This document shows, in pieces, positions 59,603 through 64,000 of a stretch of DNA of 64,000 bases (positions are counted from its first letter, which is position 1; the number at the start of each line of letters is the position of its first letter). The position numbers were made by a program, and so were the translations under genes. The notes under the pieces were generated by a model. It was not told where the DNA came from, did no database searches, and saw nothing but the letters and a program-made list of their open reading frames with translations. The stretch is from Edaphochlamys debaryana (taxonomy: Eukaryota > Chlorophyta > Chlorophyceae > Chlamydomonadales): positions 682,001-746,000 of the forward strand of contig JAEHOE010000008.1 of NCBI GenBank assembly GCA_016858145.1, given 5' to 3'.

Positions 59603-60813
59603 GGCGCACCGCTGGCCTGGGCGGCCGCGGGCCTGCGAGGTTGCCGAGGGCGGCCCGCCTGCAGGCTTGGCGCGGCCCCGGCTCAGCGGCCCATGCACTT
59701 GGTCCGCTACCTGGCGGTGCAGGTGCTGCGCCGGCCGGCAGCGGCTGAGGTCACGGGCTGGTCGCGGCCGCCAGGAGCCCGTGTACGGGCAGCGTGGGCG
59801 GAACTGGGCGTTGGAGCAGCCGCAGCCTGAGGAGGAGGCCCGCTTGGGCACGGAGCTGCGCTGCTGGACACGATGCTTGCATCGAGTTACGTGACGCTAG
59901 CCGGGCGCAACAGGGAGGGATCCTACCCCGGCTTCGGGCGGCCGTGGGGCACGGCGAGGTGCGTTTGCTGGCCGGTGGCTGTGGCGTTGAGGGGGGGCAT
60001 GTGGTGGGCTCCTGTCGGGTTGGCGGCCAGGGCAGAGCTGGGGACAGGGTGCACTCAGGGCGCATGCTGCTTGAGGGCGGCGCGCATGAGCTCGGTGTTG
60101 GTGACAACGGAGAGTTTGGACAGACTGCACACATGGCCAAGGCCATGAACAAAGCAGCGGCATGACGGGGATGACGGGGTCTCGGGCCACCGCCGTGGGC
60201 ACTGGTAAACAGTAACGGTGTATAAGCGCTTTGCGGTATAGTATGGGTGTACAGCAAGGCGACGGCATTTCTGTGTTCTTGCGCGCGCCCAATGGCGTGC
60301 GTATGTTGTCTTCTTGGTGGTGACAAGAGGGCGTGCGTGACTTTGGCAGGATGGCTGGAGACTGTGAAGAGCATCGACCGGTAGGTGCCCGCCTGGTCTG
60401 GGCCGTGACACTACCGGTGTTGTAGGCTGTTCGAGACAATGACTGTGCTGTGAGTTCCACAGGGGCGATAGGCCCTCTGGCCTGAGTCAGGAGTTGGGCG
60501 GTTCATCAGCAGTCTGAGCGCTGGGGATGCGAAGCAAGGACCTGGGGGAAGCAGGGACAGAGGCGGCGGCCAGATGCGAGACATTTAAGGTATGGCACAT
60601 GGCCCGTGGTGCATGGCAGGAGGTTGGGAGGTCAAGGTCGAGATGCCGCTGTGGGCAGCCGGCACGACTGAAATAGGAGACCCTTGCAAGCCCCAACCGT
60701 GACGCGGCGCTAGCCCAGTACGCGGCGGCAGAGCAGCTAATCACCCGCGCTTGGCATCGGGTAAGTGTAGCCCACCGTGACGTTCCAGCCATCCCCAGCC
60801 TGAACGCCAGTCC
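59603..60813. other. Interval between SMC6 copy B and the tRNA inverted repeat
   Basis: Includes the SMC6-B 3' UTR. No clear TGTAA was found, and no gene or repeat was recognised; open frames here have no domain or splice support. Confidence 0.35.
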
Positions 60814-61318
60814 GCCCTCAGCACTGATCTCACCGCCCCTCAACAGCCTGCCGCGCCTCAGCAGCCTTGCCCCTCCTTGCCGGGCCCCGTCCGTGAGTTC
60901 TCGCTGAGGGCACAGGCCACGATTCCCACGAAGCCTGCCCCAGCGGCCTTCACTGAGCCAGGGCGGTTACCGTGACCAGTGGCCCGGCGCGTAGAGTGCA
61001 GTGCGCTCCTTTCTGGTCCGCCTTGGCGTACGTGCCTTATTTGACATCTTGCGACTCTGCGTTCCCCCTGAGCCGGTCGACTCGCTCGGGTGTAATGCTT
61101 CGCAGGGTGGCGAAAACCTTTCAGTTTGAAGACGGCGGCTGTACTACGAACGGTTAGACGTGCCTATCGTATAGTGGTTAGTACATCACGTTGTGGCCGT
61201 GCAGACCCCAGCTCGAACCTGGGTAGGCACATACGCACGGCCCCTGGGTCCCCAACGGGCCAGGGGTCAGATTTTGTCCCGCCCCAAGTAAGGCGGCTCG
61301 GGTGGCGGGGCGGCGGGG
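60814..61318 (+). repeat. Inverted repeat, left arm (505 bp)
   Basis: Near-identical in reverse complement to 61691-62195. The arms match through GCACTGATCTCACCGCCCC, the tRNA-His gene and CAGATTTTGTCCCGCCC, with only scattered substitutions. The 372-bp spacer between arms shows no gene. Confidence 0.9.
61160..61230 (+). tRNA. tRNA-His (GUG), copy 1
   Basis: 71-nt cloverleaf without intron. The acceptor stem GTGCCTA/TAGGCAC is fully paired, the D arm is GTAT-AGTGGTTA-GTAC, the anticodon loop is TTGTGGC with anticodon GTG at 61193-61195, and the T arm is CCCAG-CTCGAAC-CTGGG. The first anticodon-stem pair is a T-C mismatch because position 61202 is C where copy 2 has A. It may still fold, or may be a decaying copy. 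Confidence 0.85.
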
Positions 61319-61690
61319 ATGGGAAAGGGAGGAGGGTGGAGGCAGCTGTCGTCAGACGCCTGGCTGGCTGTGGGGCTTATGGCAGCAGTGCCGGGCCGGC
61401 GGGGCATGGGATTGAATGTGCCGTAGTGCCGTAGTGGTCTCCACTGTCCTGTCACGCCGTGCACTTGTCCCAGCACTGCCGCCGGCTGCCATGGCCTGCC
61501 CGGTGCCTCGGTCCCTCCCCCGGCGTAAGCCACCTGGCTTGATGGGCACTGCTTCACTGCTTGCAAGAGCAGGGTTGCAAATAGAACCTCGCCAGTGTTA
61601 TAGGCCATTGCTGGCCTTGCTTTTCTCGTAACCTCGTCCCCGTTTCCCATTCCCTCCCCCTCTGAGGACTGATGCGTCGACCTTTAACAC

Positions 61691-62195
61691 CCCCGCCGCC
61701 CCGCCACCCCAGCCGCCTTACTTAGGGCGGGACAAAATCTGACCCCTGGCCCGTTGGGGACCCAGGGGCCGTGCGTATGTGCCTACCCAGGTTCGAGCTG
61801 GGGTCTTCACGGCCACAACGTGATGTACTAACCACTATACGATAGGCACGTCTAACCGTTCGTAGTACAGCCGCCGTCTTCAAACTGAAAGGTTTTCGCC
61901 ACCCTGCGAAGCATTACACCCGAGCGAGCCGACCGGCTCAGGGGGAACGCAGAGTCGCAAGATGTCAAATAAGGCACGTACGCCAACCCGGACCAGAAAG
62001 GAGCGCACTGCACTCTACGCGCCGGGCCGCTGGTCACGGTAACCGCCCTGGCTCAGTGAAGGCCGCTGGGGCAGGCTTCGTGGGAATCGTGGCCTGTGCC
62101 CTCAGCGAGAACTCACGGACGGGGCCCGGCAAGGAGGGGCAAGGCTGCTGAGGCGCGGCAGGCTGTTGAGGGGCGGTGAGATCAGTGCTGAGGGC
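61691..62195 (-). repeat. Inverted repeat, right arm (505 bp)
   Basis: Reverse-complement partner of 60814-61318; it carries the second tRNA-His. No terminal target-site duplication or transposase was seen, so a local inverted duplication is more likely than a mobile element. Confidence 0.9.
61779..61849 (-). tRNA. tRNA-His (GUG), copy 2
   Basis: Same 71-nt tRNA on the opposite strand in the right arm. Here the anticodon stem TCACG/CGTGA is fully paired, so this is the better candidate for the functional gene. Internal A and B box regions (D arm AGTGGTTAGTAC and T arm GCTCGAACCT) are intact. Confidence 0.9.
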
Positions 62196-62946
62196 GGCGG
62201 ACCTTGAGCTCGGGCCAAGGAAAGCTGGAATGTCAGGCGTGCGCCTGTGCTTGCAACGTTGCAAGCGTCCCGCTCCGCCTGCGTGCACTCGACCTACAGC
62301 GGCAGCCCCGCTCTCCCCAAGCAGGTCGGCAGGAAGGGGGTCGCCGTGCACCAGGGGAGCAGCAAGCGTAGTACAGCCTGGATCGGTTTCAGCGCGACGG
62401 CCCACGCAGCGAGAAATCCATGCTGATGCCCATAGCGACAGGCACAAGAAGTTACAAGCAAGAAGCAAGGCTCTGGCTCTAGCTTTTGGTCACGCTGAGC
62501 GGGCTGGGACTTGAGAGATGGCGGGACACCTGTCGACCTGTGCCTCAGACCCGTTCCCGCACACTGGCGGACGACAAGCCTGCCCTGCCTTCCTCACATA
62601 ATGTGTTCCTCAGCGCCTGCGGACCACCCCTTCCCTGCTCCAGCCCTCAGGTCGTGGAGCGCGGCGAGCCTTATCCTCAGCACAACCGAGGTCGCATGCC
62701 CACACACGCAGCCCGCCAGTTCCACCGCGCACGACCCCATACGTACCCCTGCTGCCAGTGTCTCCTCAGCCCCACACCGCTCTCGCTCCTCTCTCGCCAG
62801 CGTCCCGGTCCCACCCTCGACCCCATGCATGCATCAAGTCTTCACCACCCTGCATCGACCCCTCCCTCTCGAGTCTCGACCCCTTCCTCCGCCTTCCGCT
62901 TCAACCCCTTACCAACCCCTGCCCACCTCCGCAGCGCTTCCGCCCC
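62196..62946. other. Interval between the inverted repeat and the hydrolase gene
   Basis: Proline-codon-rich open frames on the plus strand lack any domain. Nothing supported; it contains the hydrolase 3' UTR. Confidence 0.35.
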
Positions 62947-64000
62947 TCACTCCTTGCCCAGCAGGTGCTTCCTCAGGAACCGCACCATGGCTCCAGAGCC
63001 CTGCTCCAGGTACACCCCCCGGTAGGCATCGAAGTGGCTGCACTTCAGCTCCTTATACTCAGCCCCGGGCACGGCCGCCGCCGCTGCCCGCACCGCCTCT
63101 ATCGGGCACAGACCGTCCTTGGACGCCGCCACAAAGAGGATCGGAACCGGTTGCGGCGTTGGCGGGGTGGCGGGGGAGCCCGGGCTGGAGGTGTCGGTTG
63201 TTTCCGTGGTGTCTGATGCGGCGGGTGAGAGCAGGTCGGGGGGGAGAGGCTTGCCGGCGGTGGCCAGGCGGTGGAGGGAGGTGATGGGGCGGTAAGAGGA
63301 GGACTCGAGGGCGAAGCGGGCGAGAATCAACGGCCGCCAACCGCCCTCGTACACCTGCGGCGTACGACACGGAGGTGACGGTTGCGCGCAAGAAGTGCGA
63401 GGAGTGTGGCCAGGGAGGGGATGTGCGCAGGTGTGGGTGTCAGGGCGCGCTGGACAGTGAAGTGCTGCCGGAGATGCGAGACGTGGCCCCAGATCATGCA
63501 GGGCCGGGCCTCGCGATGGGCATTGCGCCGTGGCGGGGGCACAGCAGGGACAGCCAACAGCCAGCGGGCTATGCTGCGCAGTATTGCCCATCTGGCTCGC
63601 TGCGCTCTTTTCCCTGGCCAGCGCAGCACGGGGCATGCAGGGCCACACAGGCCTGGCTGCCTTTGCAGGACCCCCTGCGGGACCGTACGTCCGTACCTTG
63701 GGGTGCTTGGAGAAGTAGGCCTGCAGCTCGTGGTCGCTGAGCTGCATGATGGCCAGCTCGCTGGGGGTGCCCACCAGCTGGGGGGCGGGGGGGCGGGGCG
63801 GGGGAATGGGATGGGATGAGCAGGAGCGGGGCTGCCAAGGCCATGGATGGAGAAAGGAAATAGCCGGCAGATGGAGCAGCGCGGGGCCTGGAGGCAGCCT
63901 GCCGAGAGAGGAGCCCTCGAGGCGCTTGTGGCGCAACCACACTGACTTTCCGTAATCGACAATCACCTTCCCATTACTTCTAGGTGCCCCAAGGCTGTAC
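62947..64000 (-). CDS. Alpha/beta hydrolase family protein (3' part; 5' end beyond right edge)
   Basis: Two exons are clear: 63697-63777 (LVGTPSELAIMQLSDHELQAYF) and 62947-63354, which ends in a stop after LRKHLLGKE. A third coding stretch around 63945-63990 (KVIVDYGK) probably lies upstream, but its donor is uncertain. The last exon has the late alpha/beta-hydrolase pattern: a beta strand PILFVAASKDGLCP with a candidate catalytic Asp, then ELKCSHFDAYRG with a candidate catalytic His, and a final helix. The nucleophile elbow must lie outside the window, so substrate and sub-family cannot be given. Confidence 0.6.
   Translation of the reverse strand, partial: YSLGAPRSNGKVIVDYGKSVWLRHKRLEGSSLGRLPPGPALLHLPAISFLHPWPWQPRSCSSHPIPPPRPPAPQLVGTPSELAIMQLSDHELQAYFSKHPKVRTYGPAGGPAKAARPVWPCMPRAALAREKSAASQMGNTAQHSPLAVGCPCCAPATAQCPSRGPALHDLGPRLASPAALHCPARPDTHTCAHPLPGHTPRTSCAQPSPPCRTPQVYEGGWRPLILARFALESSSYRPITSLHRLATAGKPLPPDLLSPAASDTTETTDTSSPGSPATPPTPQPVPILFVAASKDGLCPIEAVRAAAAAVPGAEYKELKCSHFDAYRGVYLEQGSGAMVRFLRKHLLGKE

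Noticed and set aside
60972..61157. Same 61-codon open frame in both inverted-repeat arms
   Set aside because: It is duplicated only because the arms are identical. It adjoins the tRNA and has no motif or codon-bias support.
60814..62195. Inverted repeat as a transposable element
   Set aside because: No transposase, no visible target-site duplication and no terminal motif. The arms centre on tRNA genes, so local inverted duplication is simpler.

Overview
This is nuclear DNA of a green alga, most likely a core chlorophyte of the Chlamydomonas/Volvox type. The evidence is high GC, genes cut into many short exons by GT-AG introns (a few GC-AG), Ala/Pro/Gly-rich linkers, plastid transit peptides that end V-x-A, and TGTAA poly(A) signals. 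Exons were built by eye from splice sites and reading-frame continuity. Most junctions given are in phase, and the unresolved ones are stated.

Layout, left to right: (1) 1-1167 and 6264-9818, minus strand: two tandem plastid-targeted class-3 lipases (phospholipase A1-II/DAD1-like); the first runs off the left edge. (2) 2582-4870, plus: an F-box/leucine-rich-repeat gene inserted between the two lipases. (3) 10805-30161, minus: about 52 exons that splice in frame into one giant protein of about 4,277 residues. Domain order is XK-related (scramblase-like) membrane module, LRRs, a large LRR exon, many WD40 repeats, two SPRY domains, two MIB/HERC2 domains and terminal WD40s. (4) 31413-32519, minus: a small gene with weak Elongin-A resemblance. 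(5) 33104-36125, minus: Nop56, the box C/D snoRNP core protein. (6) 36568-39904, plus: a 715-residue coiled-coil protein. (7) 40874-49749 (minus) and 50248-59602 (plus): two complete, divergent SMC6 genes head to head, 498 bp apart, each with the same unusual N-terminal Tudor-like domain. (8) 60814-62195: an inverted repeat with 505-bp arms, each carrying a tRNA-His(GUG). (9) 62947 to the right edge, minus: the 3' part of an alpha/beta hydrolase.

The functions are mixed, as expected of a nuclear window: plastid lipid hydrolysis, ubiquitin-ligase-type substrate recognition, rRNA modification, genome maintenance and tRNA supply. The two most notable items are the giant scramblase-like/LRR/WD40/SPRY/MIB protein, whose parts recall innate-immune and cell-death sensors, and the duplicated Tudor-like-SMC6 fusion.
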